A DNA stretch of 64,000 nt from Comamonadaceae bacterium OS-4. Its GTDB lineage: Bacteria; Pseudomonadota; Gammaproteobacteria; Burkholderiales; Burkholderiaceae_C. The position numbers and the translations under genes are program-made. The stretch spans positions 2,502,501 to 2,566,500 of the forward strand of contig AP026970.1 in assembly GCA_027924025.1 (NCBI GenBank). Reading direction: 5' to 3'. Shown here piece after piece: positions 53,978 to 63,130 of the stretch. Numbering within the stretch: the stretch's first letter is position 1; each line of letters opens with the position of its first letter. A model generated the notes under the pieces. It was not told the origin of the DNA. It saw only the letters and a program-made list of their open reading frames with translations, and made no database searches.

Positions 53978-54372
53978 TGCTGTCAGTCGTCGCCATCTGT
54001 TTGGGGGCTTGCACCGGTGCGCTGGCGCGCTGGCAACTGGGCCTCTGGCTGAATCCGGTGGCCACGGCGGGCACGGTGCTGCCTTGGGGCACCCTGGCGG
54101 CCAACCTAATCGGCGGGTATTTGATCGGCATTTGTGTGGCCGTCTTTCAGGCCATGCCGCAACTGGACCCGGCCTGGCGCCTGGCGCTCGTCACCGGTTT
54201 TTTGGGGGCACTGACCACCTTCTCCAGCTTCTCTGCAGAGGTGGTAGCCATGTTGGGGCAACAACGTTATGCGCTGGCCTTGGGTACCGCCAGTGTGCAT
54301 TTGCTCGGCTCGCTGTTTCTGACGGTTGCGGGCATGCGCAGCGCTACTTTTTTTATAGCACTACGCGCATGA
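53974..54372 (+). CDS. crcB: Fluoride channel/exporter CrcB (Fluc)
   Basis: The 132-residue protein has four membrane segments (GACTGALARWQLGLWL, LAANLIGGYLIGICVAVFQA, ALVTGFLGALTTFSSFSAEV). It shows the family residues N-L-x-G and T-F-S-S-F that line the fluoride path. It works as a dimer to export fluoride. The last residues (ATFFIALRA) and the stop are coded by a REP element, so the natural C-terminus may have been replaced. The upstream overlap with the comEA-like gene leaves no room for a fluoride riboswitch. Confidence 0.92.
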   Translation: MMLSVVAICLGACTGALARWQLGLWLNPVATAGTVLPWGTLAANLIGGYLIGICVAVFQAMPQLDPAWRLALVTGFLGALTTFSSFSAEVVAMLGQQRYALALGTASVHLLGSLFLTVAGMRSATFFIALRA

Positions 54373-54400
54373 TCCATAAGCGCCCAAGCACGTTTTCACC
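54342..54400. repeat. Extragenic repeat (REP) forming the 3' end of crcB
   Basis: CGCTACTTTTTTTATAGCAC is followed by TACGCGCATGATCCATAAGC and GCCCAAGCACGTTTTC. It matches the order of the other repeats (ATAGC, CGCGCA, ATCCATAAGCGC). Part of it is translated as the end of CrcB. Confidence 0.78.
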
Positions 54401-54527
54401 AAAAAATCGTCAAAGTGCGGACTGAAGTTCCCTGCCTTTAGGGTAAACACTAGGTCGATACGTCAGGCTTTCTTCAGGGGTTTTAGGGCACCATCCCTAC
54501 TCATACAAGACCTACTGGAGACTGCTT

Positions 54528-55067
54528 GTGAATGCTCTTTTGAAATTTGCCGCTGGCATAGACTGGATCAGCGAAAAGCTGGGCACAGTCGCCTCGTGGA
54601 CCGTACTGCTGGCCGCGATGATCAGCGCCGGCAACGCCTTTGTCCGCTACGGACTGGACATCACTTCCAATGGAATGATTGAAATCCAGTGGTACCTGTT
54701 TGCCTACACCGTGATGGTGGGCGCGCCCTTTGTGTTGAAGGTCAATGAACACGTCCGGGTTGATTTGATTTATGGAAAACTCAAGGGCAACCGCCCGGTC
54801 TATGTCGATATCTTCGGTCTGGTCTTTTTTCTCTTGCCAGTGATCGGCCTGTTGGCCTACCTCACCTCCCAATATTTCTGGGGTATTTACGTGTCGGGTG
54901 AAATGTCGCAAAACGCCGGTGGCCTGATCCGTTGGCCCGCGGTACTGGCGATGCCCATCGGCTTTGCCATGGTGTGGCTCCAGGGCTTGTCAGAAATCAT
55001 CAAACGCGTGGGCTATCTGCAAGGCAAATTTGCCATGGACACGCATTACGAAAAACCTTTGCAATAA
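54528..55067 (+). CDS. TRAP transporter small permease (DctQ family)
   Basis: A 179-residue protein with four membrane segments and a GTG start (MNALLKFAAGIDWISEKLGT after initiation). The motif MIEIQWYLFAYTVMVGAPFV and EHVRVDLIYGKLKGN are typical of DctQ. The small subunit forms the membrane part of a TRAP uptake system together with the large permease. The 155-base upstream region has no other gene. The large subunit gene follows 57 bases on. Confidence 0.9.
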   Translation: MNALLKFAAGIDWISEKLGTVASWTVLLAAMISAGNAFVRYGLDITSNGMIEIQWYLFAYTVMVGAPFVLKVNEHVRVDLIYGKLKGNRPVYVDIFGLVFFLLPVIGLLAYLTSQYFWGIYVSGEMSQNAGGLIRWPAVLAMPIGFAMVWLQGLSEIIKRVGYLQGKFAMDTHYEKPLQ

Positions 55068-55124
55068 GCCGCACTCCCTGCGCCTTCAAAGCTTCGCACC
55101 CTACAAGACACACTGGATTCACTT

Positions 55125-56657
55125 ATGCAAATGGAACATTTCCCCCCGCTGATGTTCGCGGGCCTAGTAGTGATTATGTTGATCGGCTTTCCGGTCGCCT
55201 TCTCGCTCGCAGCGCTGGGCTTGGCCAGCGGCTTTTACGCCATTGAGATGGGTTGGTTTCCTGCCGCCTTCATGGGTAACCTGCCCATCTCGTTGTTCTC
55301 GATTCTGAACAATGAGCTGCTGCTGGCCATTCCGTTTTTCACCTTCATGGGCACCATCCTCGAGAAGTGCGGCCTGGCCGAAGACATGCTGGACTCCATG
55401 GGCCAGCTCTTTGGCCCTGTGCGTGGCGGCGTCGGCTACTCGGTGATCATCGTGGGCTTTATCCTCGGCGCCATTACCGGCACCGTGGCCGGTCAAGTGA
55501 TCGCCATGGCGCTGATCTCCCTGCCGGTGATGATGAAGTACAACTACAACATGCGTTACGCCACCGGCGTGTTGGCTGCCTCCGGCACCATCACCCAGTT
55601 GGTGCCGCCTTCGCTGGTGCTGGTGGTGCTGGCAGACCAGTTGGGCAAGCCTGTGGGTGACATGTACAAGGGTGCTTGGGGCCCCTCCATCCTGCAAGTG
55701 CTGATGTTTGCAGCCTACACCTTCGCGCTGTCCCGCATCAAGCCTTCGTATCTGCCAGGCATTCCGAGAAGCGAACGCACGATGGACGGTTGGGCTTTGT
55801 GGTCCAAATGCCTGCGCGGCATCATTCCTTCCGCAGTGCTTATTTTTGCAGTGCTGGGTTCCATGGGTGGCCTGCCCTTCCAGGACACCGCCATTGCTAC
55901 GCCAACCGAAGCCGGCGCCATGGGCGTCGTGGGCGCCCTGATTCTGGCCGCCATGTCCAAACGCCTGACGCCTGCCCTGATCTGGGAAGCCATGGCCGGC
56001 ACCATGCGCCTGACGGCCATGGTGGTGTTCATCCTGATTGGTTCGCGCGTTTTCAGCCAGGTGTTCCAAGGCGTAGACGGCGCCAAGTGGGTCGAGCATT
56101 TGCTGACCGGCCTGCCCGGCGGGCAGGTGGGCTTCCTGATTGTGGTGAACATCTTTGTGTTCTTCCTGGCGTTCTTCCTGGACTTCTTTGAAATCGCCTT
56201 CATCATCGTGCCCATGCTGGCCCCAGTGGCCGACAAAATGGGCATCGACCTGATCTGGTTCGGCGTGTTGTTGTGTGTGAACCTGCAAACCAGTTTCATG
56301 CATCCGCCCTTCGGCTTCGCCCTCTTCTATTTGCGAGGTATTGCTGACACGCTGTTCAAGGACAAGCGTATTTCCAAGCCCGTGTTGTCCAACGACATTT
56401 ACCTGGGCTCCATCCCGTGGGTGATCATGCAGATCATCCTGGTGGTGGTCGTGATTTTTGTACCCCAGTCAGTCACCATGTTCCTGGACGAGAAGGTGGA
56501 GATCGATATCGACAAAGTCGTGATCGAAATGCCCACAGAGGAAGTGGCTCCGGCTTTAGAACTCAAAGCCGGTGAAACAGCCCCTACCGCTGCGGAAGCT
56601 GCCGACAAAGCGGCGGAAGAAGAGCAGAAAAAGCTCGACGAATTGTTTAAGAAATAA
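55125..56657 (+). CDS. TRAP transporter large permease (DctM family) with acidic tail
   Basis: The 510-residue protein has about twelve membrane segments (GLVVIMLIGFPVAFSLAALG, GFILGAITGTVAGQVIAMAL). The family motif FEIAFIIVPMLAPVADKMGI follows near residue 355. The usual DctM is about 430 residues. Here a charged tail follows, with EKVEIDIDKVVIEM and ending EEEQKKLDELFKK. TRAP systems use an ion gradient, not ATP. It likely imports an organic or keto acid delivered by the binding protein at 57315. Confidence 0.93.
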   Translation: MQMEHFPPLMFAGLVVIMLIGFPVAFSLAALGLASGFYAIEMGWFPAAFMGNLPISLFSILNNELLLAIPFFTFMGTILEKCGLAEDMLDSMGQLFGPVRGGVGYSVIIVGFILGAITGTVAGQVIAMALISLPVMMKYNYNMRYATGVLAASGTITQLVPPSLVLVVLADQLGKPVGDMYKGAWGPSILQVLMFAAYTFALSRIKPSYLPGIPRSERTMDGWALWSKCLRGIIPSAVLIFAVLGSMGGLPFQDTAIATPTEAGAMGVVGALILAAMSKRLTPALIWEAMAGTMRLTAMVVFILIGSRVFSQVFQGVDGAKWVEHLLTGLPGGQVGFLIVVNIFVFFLAFFLDFFEIAFIIVPMLAPVADKMGIDLIWFGVLLCVNLQTSFMHPPFGFALFYLRGIADTLFKDKRISKPVLSNDIYLGSIPWVIMQIILVVVVIFVPQSVTMFLDEKVEIDIDKVVIEMPTEEVAPALELKAGETAPTAAEAADKAAEEEQKKLDELFKK

Positions 56658-56687
56658 GTCTTTCGACACCCACTCCCCGTAAGGGGC

Positions 56688-56720
56688 AGGCCCCGACTTG
56701 CGAGCCGGGGCCTTTTATTT
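56688..56720 (+). terminator. Terminator after the TRAP large-permease gene
   Basis: GGCCCCG and CGGGGCC pair over an ACTTGCGAGC loop, followed by TTTTATTTT. A smaller CCCC/GGGG hairpin lies just before it. It ends the dctQM transcript, though some read-through into the next gene is possible. Confidence 0.82.
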
Positions 56721-56734
56721 TGAGGAAACCTGTC

Positions 56735-57250
56735 ATGAGCTACATGCCCCCAGAGCCCGCAGCGCCTACAGCGCCAGCGGCAAGACTTGCATTCACCCCG
56801 CGTGATGGCGCTACGCAATCCCCCGCCTACAGCCCGGTGTTCAAAGTCATCGCCTTGGTGCTACTCATCGCGGCAGGCCTGTGGGCCTTCCAGATGCATC
56901 AGATGGCCAAGAACACACAAAGCACTATCGATGTCGTCAGCTGGCTCTGGCTGCCGTGGGGCTTGATGGCTTACACCGTCTGGTTTGTGATCATGGGTAC
57001 CACCCGCTTGAGCCCGACAGCCATAGAACAGTCTTGGATGTGGACCAAGAGGCTCGATCTCGACAACTTGGCCTATGCCAAGGTCATCCGACTGAAGGGA
57101 CTGGAATGGTTGTTTGCGCCGCGTCTGTACACCAAGAACTTCAGTGGCAAACTCTGTATCTTCTATGCCGCCAGCCCGGCGATGCTCGATGAATTCAAGC
57201 GCTTGGAGTTGATGCTGGCAGCGCTACGCGATCCACACACATCGAACTAG
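56735..57250 (+). CDS. Small membrane protein of unknown function beside TRAP genes
   Basis: A 171-residue protein with a Pro/Ala-rich N-terminus (MSYMPPEPAAPTAPAARLAF). Two hydrophobic segments follow at about 37-53 (VIALVLLIAAGLWAFQ) and 72-90 (WLPWGLMAYTVWFVIMG). The C-terminal half is soluble and ends LKGLEWLFAPRLYTKNFSGK with a helical tail. I do not recognise the family. It lies just after the DctM terminator, with GAGG before the ATG at 56735, and converges on the binding-protein gene. Confidence 0.72.
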   Translation: MSYMPPEPAAPTAPAARLAFTPRDGATQSPAYSPVFKVIALVLLIAAGLWAFQMHQMAKNTQSTIDVVSWLWLPWGLMAYTVWFVIMGTTRLSPTAIEQSWMWTKRLDLDNLAYAKVIRLKGLEWLFAPRLYTKNFSGKLCIFYAASPAMLDEFKRLELMLAALRDPHTSN

Positions 57251-57267
57251 CTTTTCTCCCAGAGACG

Positions 57268-57299
57268 AAAAAAAACCGCGCCAAAGCGCGGTTTTTTTT
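57268..57299. terminator. Bidirectional terminator between TRAP-linked gene and DctP
   Basis: CCGCGC and GCGCGG pair around CAAA, with an A-run before and a T-run after (AAAAAAAA / TTTTTTTT). It serves both converging genes. Confidence 0.9.
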
Positions 57300-57314
57300 C
57301 GATCGGATCCCTGC

Positions 57315-58394
57315 TTACAGCTTCTGCGCTTGCATGAAGGAATCGAATTTCGCTTCAGTGAAGCGGAACCAGAGGTTGGACTCTGCGCGGAACTTGGAGT
57401 AGTCGGCGTAAATCTTCTTCCAGTCTTCGTTCTTGTCGTTCAACTCGGCGTAAGTTTCCTCCGAAGCCTTGAACGCTGCCACCAGCACGTCGTTGGGGAA
57501 AGGACGCAGCTTGGTACCACCGCCTACCAATTGCTTGAGGGCGGCAGGGTTGCGGGCATCGTACTTGGCTTGCATGTCCACGTGAGCGTATGCCGCTGCA
57601 TTGTTGACGATGGCCTTGTTTTCAGGGGACAGTGCCGCGAAGGCTTTGTCGTTGATGAACAGGTCCAACTGAGGACCGCCTTCCCACCAGCCGGGGTAGT
57701 AGTAGTAAGGAGCCACCTTGTTGAAGCCAAGCTTCTGGTCATCGTAAGGGCCAATCCACTCGGCGGCGTCGATCGTACCTTTTTCCAGCGAGGTGTAGAT
57801 TTCACCGCCAGGGATGTTTTGTGGAACCACACCCAACTTTTCCATCACGCGTCCGGGGAAACCGCCGGTGCGGAACTTCAGTCCCTTCAAGTCAGCTACC
57901 GACTTGATTTCCTTGCGGTACCAGCCGCCCATTTGCGCGCCCGTGTTCCCCATGGGGAAGTTGACGATGTTGTACTTGGCGTAGAACTCGCGCATCAGCT
58001 TCAAACCGTTGCCTTGGTACATCCAAGCAGTCATCTGGCGGCTGTTCAAGCCGAAAGGAATCGCGCAACCCAGTGCAAAGGCTTCGTTCTTGCCAAAGAA
58101 GTAGTAAGGCGCTGTGTGGGCACACTCCAAGGAGCCTTGCTGCACCGCATCCACCACGCCGAACGCCGGGGCGATTTCGCCGGCAGCGTGCACGGAGATT
58201 TCGAACTTGCCGCCCGACATTTCCTTCACATGTTTTGCGAACAGCTCAGCTGCGCCAAAAATAGTGTCCAGCGCCTTCGGGAAGCTGGAAGCCAAGCGCC
58301 AACGGATGGCGGCCTGCGCATGCACTGCGGGGGCTGCACCTGCAGCCAAGACGCCGGCGATACCTGCGTTTTTGATAATTGAACGACGATCCAT
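57315..58394 (-). CDS. TRAP transporter substrate-binding protein (DctP, TakP-like keto-acid type)
   Basis: The 359-residue protein begins with a twin-arginine-like signal (MDRRSIIKNAGIAGVLAAGA, cleavage near VHAQA). It has GNTGAQMGGWYRKEIKSVAD near residue 165 and DAAEWIGPYDDQKLGFNKVA near 225. These lines are close to TakP, which binds 2-oxo acids such as pyruvate with a cation. It is encoded opposite to the two permease genes, so they form one system on two transcripts. CGGAGTAAAG precedes the ATG at 58394. Keto acid binding is an inference. Confidence 0.9.
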   Translation of the reverse strand: MDRRSIIKNAGIAGVLAAGAAPAVHAQAAIRWRLASSFPKALDTIFGAAELFAKHVKEMSGGKFEISVHAAGEIAPAFGVVDAVQQGSLECAHTAPYYFFGKNEAFALGCAIPFGLNSRQMTAWMYQGNGLKLMREFYAKYNIVNFPMGNTGAQMGGWYRKEIKSVADLKGLKFRTGGFPGRVMEKLGVVPQNIPGGEIYTSLEKGTIDAAEWIGPYDDQKLGFNKVAPYYYYPGWWEGGPQLDLFINDKAFAALSPENKAIVNNAAAYAHVDMQAKYDARNPAALKQLVGGGTKLRPFPNDVLVAAFKASEETYAELNDKNEDWKKIYADYSKFRAESNLWFRFTEAKFDSFMQAQKL

Positions 58395-58598
58395 TCGCTT
58401 TACTCCGGTAATTGTGTTGTAACCAGCTTGGAGGGCGATAGTGTCGCCCCTCAAGGACTCTGATAGTCAAGCGCGATTGTAGGAAGGCGGGTGCCGTCAA
58501 TCGTGGGGGTTTTCCCTCGGCAAGTGCCCTCGGCACACGGGGTCTTCAGCTTCTTGCAAGCCTGGCGACGAGCCTCGTGTGCGGGGATGACTGCCAGC

Positions 58599-60494
58599 TC
58601 ACACAATGCCTACCAAATGGGTCAGCAAAGGACCAAAACGCTGGCGAATCGACGCTTGAATACCTGCCGCATCCAAGCCCTGCAAACGCAACAAATGCGC
58701 CGGGTCGCCGTGCTCAATGAACTCGTCGGCCAGGCCCAGTTGCAGCACTGGCAAGTTCACACCGGCGGCATGCAGGGCTTCCATCACGGCAGAGCCTGCG
58801 CCCCCCATGGTGGCGCCCTCTTCCACCGTGACCAGCGCACTGTGGGTGGCCGCGATTTGCAGCAACAAATCAACATCCAAGGGCTTGGCCCAGCGCATGT
58901 TGACCACCGTCAAGCCCAGTGCCTCTGCAGCAGCCAGCGCCGGGTGGAGCAAGGTGCCGAAGGCCAGAATCGCGATCTCGCTACCTTGCTTGCGGATTTC
59001 GCCTTTGCCGAAGGGCAGGCCTTCCAAAGACGCCGACACCGGCACACCGGCACCACTGCCGCGCGGGTAGCGCACGGCTACCGGGTGATTCTGGGCAAAC
59101 GCGGTGCTGAGCAGCTGGCGGCACTCGTTTTCGTCGGCCGGGCAGGCAATGCTCATATTGGGAACGCAGCGCAAAAACGGAATGTCATAGGCGCCGGCGT
59201 GGGTTGCCCCATCAGCACCCACCAAGCCTGCGCGGTCCAGTGCAAACACCACCGGCAGATTTTGCAGGGCCACGTCGTGGATCAGCTGGTCATAGGCGCG
59301 CTGCAAAAAGGTGGAGTAAATCGCCACCACCGGCTTGAGCCCTTCGGTTGCCAGCCCGCCGGCAAAGGTCACCGCGTGCTGCTCCGCAATGCCGACATCG
59401 AAATAGCGCGCAGGAAAGCGTTTTTCAAATTCGACCATGCCAGATCCTTCACGCATGGCGGGGGTAATGCCCACCAAACGCTCATCGACCGCAGCGGTAT
59501 CGCACAGCCACTGGCCGAAAACCTGGGTGAAGGTGGTTTTGCCCGGTGTGGCGGGCTTGACCAGCCCCACCGCAGGATCAAACTTGCCGGGGCCGTGGTA
59601 GGCGACCGGATCGGCCTCGGCCAACTTGTAGCCCTGGCCCTTCTTGGTCACCACGTGCAGGAACTGGGGCCCCTTAAGGTGCTTGATGTTTTCCAGCGTC
59701 GGGATCAGGGAGTCAAGGTCGTGGCCATCGATCGGGCCGATGTAGTTGAACCCGAACTTCTCAAACAAGGTCGCTGGAACCACCATGCCTTTGGCGTGTT
59801 CTTCCAGCCGCTTGGCCAGCTCAAACAAGGGGGGGGCGCCCTTGAGCACGCTCTTGCCCACATTTTTGGCGGCTGCATAAAACTGACCACTCATCAGCTG
59901 GGCCAGGTAGCGATTGAGCGCACCCACGGGCGGGCTGATGCTCATGTCGTTGTCGTTCAAGATCACGAGCAGGCGGCAGTCTTCGACGCCTGCATTGTTC
60001 ATGGCCTCAAACGCCATGCCAGCCGTCATGGCGCCATCGCCGATCACGGCGACGGAGTAGCGGTCTTCGCCCTTGATGCGGGAGGCAAGCGCCATGCCCA
60101 GCGCGGCAGAAATCGAGGTGCTGGAGTGTGCGGTACCGAAGGTGTCGTATTCGCTTTCCTCGCGGCGCGGAAAACCGGAGAGCCCGCCGAACTGGCGCAG
60201 GCTTTGCATCCGGTCGCGCCGGCCGGTCAAGATTTTGTGCGGATAGGTCTGGTGACCCACATCCCACACGATCCGGTCATTCGGCGTGTTGAACACATAG
60301 TGCAGGGCGACGGTGAGCTCCACAGTACCGAGGTTGGAGCTCAAGTGCCCACCGGTACCGGCCACGCTGTGCAGCAAAAACTGGCGCAGCTCGTCGGCCA
60401 GGGCTTGCAGCTGCGGGCGCTGCAAACGGCGCATGGCAGCGGGGTCGTTGATCGTAGCCAACAGGGGCGCTGCAGAGAGATTATTTGGTGACAT
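58599..60494 (-). CDS. dxs: 1-deoxy-D-xylulose-5-phosphate synthase
   Basis: A 631-residue thiamine diphosphate enzyme ([20 protein letters not shown]). It has [20 protein letters not shown] (ThDP/Mg site near residue 150) and the transketolase-type pyrimidine domain with [20 protein letters not shown]. It joins pyruvate and glyceraldehyde 3-phosphate to start the MEP pathway. The length agrees with the family. It follows ispA and xseB in one transcription unit, with a REP element between ispA and dxs. Confidence 0.97.
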   Translation of the reverse strand: MSPNNLSAAPLLATINDPAAMRRLQRPQLQALADELRQFLLHSVAGTGGHLSSNLGTVELTVALHYVFNTPNDRIVWDVGHQTYPHKILTGRRDRMQSLRQFGGLSGFPRREESEYDTFGTAHSSTSISAALGMALASRIKGEDRYSVAVIGDGAMTAGMAFEAMNNAGVEDCRLLVILNDNDMSISPPVGALNRYLAQLMSGQFYAAAKNVGKSVLKGAPPLFELAKRLEEHAKGMVVPATLFEKFGFNYIGPIDGHDLDSLIPTLENIKHLKGPQFLHVVTKKGQGYKLAEADPVAYHGPGKFDPAVGLVKPATPGKTTFTQVFGQWLCDTAAVDERLVGITPAMREGSGMVEFEKRFPARYFDVGIAEQHAVTFAGGLATEGLKPVVAIYSTFLQRAYDQLIHDVALQNLPVVFALDRAGLVGADGATHAGAYDIPFLRCVPNMSIACPADENECRQLLSTAFAQNHPVAVRYPRGSGAGVPVSASLEGLPFGKGEIRKQGSEIAILAFGTLLHPALAAAEALGLTVVNMRWAKPLDVDLLLQIAATHSALVTVEEGATMGGAGSAVMEALHAAGVNLPVLQLGLADEFIEHGDPAHLLRLQGLDAAGIQASIRQRFGPLLTHLVGIV

Positions 60495-60496
60495 TT

Positions 60497-60560
60497 GCTA
60501 TTCTTTTAGTAGCTACTTGCGCACACTCCATGAGCGCCAGAGGCATTTTTTACATTTTCA
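60497..60560. repeat. Extragenic repeat (REP) between ispA and dxs
   Basis: GCTATTCTTTTAGTAGCTAC is followed by TTGCGCACACTCCATGAGCG and CCAGAGGCATTTTTTAC. This is the clearest copy of the consensus, lying just upstream of the dxs start and reaching the ispA stop. Confidence 0.88.
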
Positions 60561-61505
60561 ATACGCCCGGTCCACCACCATGCCGGCCAAGGCCTGCAAG
60601 GCGGCGGTGTTGTGCAAACCACTGGTTTGCAGCGCCTGCAGCGCTTGCTCATGGAGGGAGCGTGCGTAGTGGCGGCTGGCTTCCAGCCCCATCAGGGAGA
60701 CATAAGTGGGCTTGTCGTTGTCTGCGTCTTTGCCCGCGGTTTTACCCAGGGTGGCCGAGTCGGCCGTCACGTCCAGAATGTCATCGACCACCTGGAACGC
60801 CAAACCGATGGCAGCGCCATAGGCCTCCAGTGCGGCCTGCACATCCGCCGGGGGTTGCGCGCACTGCGCACCCATCACCACACTGCCCTGCAGCAAGGCA
60901 CCGGTTTTGAGCTGATGCATTTCACGCAACTGGCTTTCGGTGAGGGGTAAACCCACACTCGCCAGGTCGATGGCCTGCCCGCCCGCCATGCCTGCACTGC
61001 CGGCCGCTCGGGCCAGCAAGCCGCACAAACGGGCCTGCACCACACAGGGCACCGATCCGTCTTGCGGGGTCAGAAACTCAAAGGCCAAGGCCTGCAAGGC
61101 GTCACCGGCCAAAAGGGCACTGGCTTCACCAAACTGCACATGCACCGTGGGCTTGCCGCGGCGCAACACGTCGTTGTCCATGCAGGGCATGTCGTCGTGT
61201 ACCAACGAATAGGCGTGGATCAGCTCGACCGCGCAGGCAGCCCGTAAGGCACCCGCATCACACTGGTGCCCCAGCGGCGCCACCGCCTCGTGGGCGGCCA
61301 GAACAAGCAATGGGCGCAAGCGCTTGCCACCATCGAGCACCGCGTAGCGCATCGCATCGACCAGCGCGGCCGGCGCGCCATGGTCTTCGCCTTGGGGTAC
61401 CTCTGCGGTGATCCAGGTGTCCAGCGCGCGCTCCACGCGGTCCAGACGCTCGCGCATCCACAGGTCCAGGTCAAAAGCGTTCAAGTTGTTGGCCTCTGCG
61501 CTCAT
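60558..61505 (-). CDS. ispA: Polyprenyl (farnesyl/geranylgeranyl) diphosphate synthase IspA
   Basis: The 315-residue all-helical prenyltransferase has the first aspartate-rich motif in [14 protein letters not shown] near residue 100 and the second in [20 protein letters not shown]. The upstream [20 protein letters not shown] is conserved. It condenses IPP and DMAPP to C15 (possibly C20) diphosphates. The start overlaps the xseB stop. It feeds products of Dxs into quinone and undecaprenyl synthesis. Confidence 0.93.
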   Translation of the reverse strand: MSAEANNLNAFDLDLWMRERLDRVERALDTWITAEVPQGEDHGAPAALVDAMRYAVLDGGKRLRPLLVLAAHEAVAPLGHQCDAGALRAACAVELIHAYSLVHDDMPCMDNDVLRRGKPTVHVQFGEASALLAGDALQALAFEFLTPQDGSVPCVVQARLCGLLARAAGSAGMAGGQAIDLASVGLPLTESQLREMHQLKTGALLQGSVVMGAQCAQPPADVQAALEAYGAAIGLAFQVVDDILDVTADSATLGKTAGKDADNDKPTYVSLMGLEASRHYARSLHEQALQALQTSGLHNTAALQALAGMVVDRAY

Positions 61506-61753
61506 TGCGGCTTCCAGGGCTTCAAGACCCCGTCGTCGAGCACCTTGATTTGCTCCTCCACGGCTTGCAGCTTGTCACGGCAGTGCTGCAACAGCGCGGC
61601 ACCGCGCTGGTAGCTGGTGAGCAATTGGTCCAAAGGCAGGTCGCCGGACTCGAGCCGGCCGACCAAGGCTTCGAGCTCCAACATGGACGCTTCATAGGTA
61701 TCCGGGAGGGGCAGCTTCAGGGCTTCGTGAGAGGGGGTACTGGCCTTGGGCAT
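61502..61753 (-). CDS. xseB: Exodeoxyribonuclease VII small subunit
   Basis: An 83-residue helical protein ([20 protein letters not shown]) whose core reads [20 protein letters not shown] and [20 protein letters not shown]. This is the XseB pattern. It supports the large subunit XseA in single-strand DNA degradation. The gene is fused in order to ispA and dxs as in many proteobacteria. The ATG at 61753 is preferred over 61774. Confidence 0.93.
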   Translation of the reverse strand: MPKASTPSHEALKLPLPDTYEASMLELEALVGRLESGDLPLDQLLTSYQRGAALLQHCRDKLQAVEEQIKVLDDGVLKPWKPQ

Positions 61754-61843
61754 GAAAGAGGTACTTGTAATCAAAGCGCAATTTTAGGCGCATCAGACTG
61801 CCGCCAACGGAACTAGAGACAGCCGCCTAGCGCGGAGGATGGG

Positions 61844-61930
61844 TACAATCGTCCCTCCCGCTTCCGGCCACCCGCATCTGGGCTGGCCGGCTCCCATTCA
61901 CCGCGCACTATGGTGCATCCCCCTGTGGGG
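61844..61930 (+). promoter_or_regulatory. Hairpin-rich leader of the Rieske oxygenase gene
   Basis: A possible -10 TACAAT (61844-61849) lacks a good -35. Downstream lie three hairpins: CCGGCCA/TGGCCGG with inner CCC/GGG (61864-61890), GCAC-TATG-GTGC (61905-61916) and CCCC/GGGG (61920-61930). The ATG follows 22 bases later. No known riboswitch class is recognised. Confidence 0.4.
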
Positions 61931-61951
61931 AGTCTTTAGGTCAGGTCACCC

Positions 61952-63124
61952 ATGTCTGATTTAAGTCTTCAACTGCAGCAGGCGAACAGCCAACTACCAG
62001 TTTCAAGCTACTTTGACCCGGCGCTCTATGCGCTTGAAATGCAAAGTATCTTTCAGCAAGGGCCCCGTTATGTGGGGCACTCTTTGAGCGTCCCCCACGT
62101 CGGGGACTACTACGCCCTGCCCCAAGAAAAAGAAGGCCGGGCCCTCGTGCGCAATGCCGGTGGCATTGAACTGATCTCTAATGTCTGCCGCCACCGCCAA
62201 GCCGTGATGCTCAAGGGCCGTGGCTCGCTCACCCACAGCGGTAACCAGGTGCAAAGCGGCAACATCGTGTGCCCGCTGCACCGCTGGACTTACAGCGGCG
62301 CCCATGCCGGCCAGAACGGCAGCCAGAGCGGCACGCTGATCGGCGCGCCCCACTTTGCCCACGACCCGTGCTTGAACCTCAACAACTACAAGTTGCAAGA
62401 GTGGAACGGCCTGCTGTTTGAAGACCACCGCGCCCAAGGCGGTATGGATGTGGCCGCCCAGCTGGCGAACTTGGGCCCGCGTGCCGACCTGAGCTTTGAG
62501 GGCTATGTGCTCGACAAGGTGGAAATGCACGAGTGCAACTACAACTGGAAGACTTTTATCGAGGTGTACCTGGAGGACTACCACGTAGGCCCCTTCCACC
62601 CCGGCTTGGGCCAGTTTGTGACCTGCGACGACCTGCGCTGGGAGTTCAAGGACAACTACTCGGTGCAGACCGTGGGCGTGGCCAACCGCCTCGGTAAGGC
62701 CGGCAGCCCCACCTATGAGCGCTGGCACAAGGCCCTGCTGGGCTACCGCAACAATGTGCCCCCGCAGTACGGCGCCATTTGGCTCACCTACTACCCCCAC
62801 ATCATGGTGGAGTGGTACCCGCATGTATTGACCGTGTCCACCCTGTTCCCGATGGGCGTGAACAAGACCATGAACATGGTGGAGTTCTACTACCCCGAAG
62901 AAATTGCTGCCTTTGAGCGCGAATTCGTAGAAGCCCAGCAGGCCGCTTACATGGAAACTTGCATCGAAGACGACGAGATCGGCGAGCGCATGGACGCAGG
63001 CCGTCGCGCCTTGTTTGAGCGCGGCGACAACGAAGTCGGCCCCTACCAGAGCCCTATGGAAGACGGCATGCAACACTTCCACGAGTGGTACCGGGGCAAG
63101 CTGGGCAGCGCGGTCGGCGGCTGA
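61952..63124 (+). CDS. Rieske-type aromatic ring-hydroxylating oxygenase alpha subunit
   Basis: A 390-residue protein with a Rieske [2Fe-2S] domain (CRH at 79-81, CPLH at 107-110) and a catalytic domain. In the catalytic domain His211 and His216 (LEDYHVGPFHPG) probably bind the mononuclear iron. The spacing between the two Rieske half-sites is 25 residues, longer than the usual 15-17, with a GRGSLTHSGNQVQSG insertion. No ferredoxin, reductase or beta subunit gene is next to it, so electron supply and substrate are unknown. A REP follows the stop. Confidence 0.88.
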   Translation: MSDLSLQLQQANSQLPVSSYFDPALYALEMQSIFQQGPRYVGHSLSVPHVGDYYALPQEKEGRALVRNAGGIELISNVCRHRQAVMLKGRGSLTHSGNQVQSGNIVCPLHRWTYSGAHAGQNGSQSGTLIGAPHFAHDPCLNLNNYKLQEWNGLLFEDHRAQGGMDVAAQLANLGPRADLSFEGYVLDKVEMHECNYNWKTFIEVYLEDYHVGPFHPGLGQFVTCDDLRWEFKDNYSVQTVGVANRLGKAGSPTYERWHKALLGYRNNVPPQYGAIWLTYYPHIMVEWYPHVLTVSTLFPMGVNKTMNMVEFYYPEEIAAFEREFVEAQQAAYMETCIEDDEIGERMDAGRRALFERGDNEVGPYQSPMEDGMQHFHEWYRGKLGSAVGG

Positions 63125-63130
63125 ACACTT

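Noticed and set aside
55164..56303. 379-residue minus-strand frame over the DctM gene
   Set aside because: It is His/Gln-rich shadow sequence. The plus strand carries the membrane protein.
58491..60491. 666-residue plus-strand frame over dxs
   Set aside because: It is the shadow of dxs. No domain is seen in it, and the minus strand encodes a full enzyme.
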